The notes under the pieces: generated by a model
The model's input: the letters and a program-made list of their open reading frames with translations, nothing else
The model's database searches: none
Told to the model about the DNA's origin: nothing
Shown here: piece after piece, positions 63,240-64,000 of the stretch
Layout of the letters: the number at the start of each line of letters is the position of its first letter
How positions within the stretch are numbered: position 1 is the stretch's first letter
Position numbers and translations under genes: made by a program
NCBI RefSeq assembly: GCF_900156315.1
Contig: NZ_FTNI01000009.1
Location: 1-64,000, forward strand
From: Microbispora rosea
GTDB lineage: Bacteria; Actinomycetota; Actinomycetes; Streptosporangiales; Streptosporangiaceae
Direction: 5' to 3'
Length of the DNA stretch: 64,000 nt

Positions 63240-63833
63240 CTATGTGGTGCGGGGAAGCGGCGGCAGCGGCAGAGGCAGCCCCGGCAGGCCGTCGATACTG
63301 GTCGTGACGTGCTCCTTCTTGTGGAAGTACGCGTCGAGCGACTCGTCGGTCTCGCGTTCGAACCGCGACCCGTGCAGCGGGCGGTCCCCTTCATAGGTCA
63401 TGAACGGGACGGCGTACCCGCACGTGTCACGGATCTTCTCGGCGGTCACGACGATGATCGCCCGCAGGCCGTGCCGGCTCGGGTCGACGTCCGGGAAGTA
63501 GCGCATCAGCCCGGCCCACCGTGGATCGTCGCGGAAGACCGGCTCTCCGCGACCGTGCACCCGCACGATGGCAGGAGGGCCGTCGAAGGCGCACCACATC
63601 AGGGTGATGCGGCCGTTCTCGCGCAGGTGGGCGATCGTCTCGGCGTTGCTGCCGGCGAAGTCCAGGTAGGCCACGGTGAGTTCGTCGATCACGGCGAACG
63701 AGCCGGTCAGGCCCTTGGGTGAAAGGTTGACGGTGCCCTCGCCGTCCAGCGGCGCGGTCGCGGTGAAGAAGATGTGCTGCGCCTCGATGAAGGCACGCAA
63801 TCTCCCGTCTATTCGCTCATAGCTCTTCCCCAT
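63240..63833 (-). CDS. Pyridoxamine 5'-phosphate oxidase-like flavoprotein
   Basis: A 197-residue PNPOx-type split-barrel protein that would bind FMN or F420. TVNLSPKGLTGSF is near 34-46, RITLMWCAFDGPPAIVRVHG near 75-94 and RDTCGYAVPFM near 135-145. The substrate is unknown. Start ATG at 63833. The gap to the GGDEF gene (63041-63239) holds no clear gene. Confidence 0.9.
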   Translation of the reverse strand: MGKSYERIDGRLRAFIEAQHIFFTATAPLDGEGTVNLSPKGLTGSFAVIDELTVAYLDFAGSNAETIAHLRENGRITLMWCAFDGPPAIVRVHGRGEPVFRDDPRWAGLMRYFPDVDPSRHGLRAIIVVTAEKIRDTCGYAVPFMTYEGDRPLHGSRFERETDESLDAYFHKKEHVTTSIDGLPGLPLPLPPLPRTT

Positions 63834-63926
63834 ACCCCGAGTATGGCCGGGATGATCCCGCAGAACACGGGCGCGGAGGCCCAGCGGCAGAGCGGACAGC
63901 CCAGTGGGAGCGGGAGGCGTGGGAGC

Positions 63927-63982
63927 GTGGGAACGCGGGCGTGGGAACGCGGGCGTGGGAACGCGGGCGTGGGAACGCGGGC
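63927..63982. repeat. 14-bp tandem repeat, four exact copies
   Basis: GTGGGAACGCGGGC is repeated four times head to tail at 63927-63982, with degenerate GTGGGAGCG units on both sides (from about 63904 and at 63983). The array lies upstream of the flavoprotein gene and runs close to the window edge. Confidence 0.9.
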
Positions 63983-64000
63983 GTGGGAGCGGAGACGGCT

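Overview
The window is about 64 kb of GC-rich actinomycete chromosome. Many genes start with GTG or TTG, with Shine-Dalgarno sequences (SD) of the AGGAGG type. The gene families also point to a filamentous actinomycete, probably of the Streptosporangiaceae type (inference): Scr1-like XRE regulators, SpoIIE/anti-sigma ATPase signalling proteins, DinB-like thiol enzymes, the mini ribosomal protein bL37, and a ClgR-type box before clpP. Almost everything is core or lineage-typical housekeeping DNA. No prophage, CRISPR array, intact insertion sequence or large biosynthetic cluster was seen.

Layout, left half. Positions 1-260 look like the leader of an rRNA operon whose 16S gene would lie off the left edge (minus strand). 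Then come valS, clpX, clpP2, clpP1 and tig, all on the minus strand, with a ClgR-like operator before clpP1. A small accessory patch follows (Scr1-like regulator, anti-sigma-type ATPase, orphan protein). It ends at a divergent tRNA-Gly/tRNA-Pro pair, and each tRNA has a decayed tyrosine-integrase tail against its 3' end. Positions 11-18 kb carry scattered metabolic and regulatory genes (DinB proteins, PASTA-like protein, crotonase, VOC protein, DUF2087 protein, TrpB2, SpoIIE phosphatase). At 18.35-21.7 kb there is a 25-codon bL37 gene, a DeoR regulator with galT, and a c-di-AMP (ydaO-type) riboswitch in front of a secreted coiled-coil hydrolase.

Layout, middle. A TetR-controlled locus carries a collapsed flavin monooxygenase and a hydrolase. 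Next are DHFR-like and DinB genes, an M50 site-2 protease, an atypical response regulator with a membrane SpoIIE phosphatase, an Eis-like acetyltransferase, rpiB, def, an aldehyde dehydrogenase, a DsbA-like protein and pepN. The pepN stop codon sits inside the first arm of a 260-bp foldback repeat. LemA/DUF2207, an amidase, a NERD protein and ilvD follow.

Layout, right half. There is a secreted Cys-rich protein, a WYL protein without a helix-turn-helix domain, FmdB, GNAT and HNH proteins, a prolyl oligopeptidase and purU. Then comes the most unusual locus (50.9-55.2 kb): an XRE-TPR regulator, a GNAT enzyme, and a 25-residue basic peptide gene translationally coupled to a large STAND-like/TPR protein. 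A 201-bp element with 13-bp perfect inverted ends precedes mscS. The window closes with a group II truncated haemoglobin, a GH13 glucosidase, a thioesterase, ettA coupled to a GGDEF protein, an FMN-type flavoprotein and a 14-bp tandem repeat.

The best candidates for something undescribed are the peptide-TPR module, the two foldback elements (36.4-36.7 kb and 55.9-56.1 kb) and the paired integrase scars at the tRNA genes. All functional readings come from sequence inspection alone; no database search was run.
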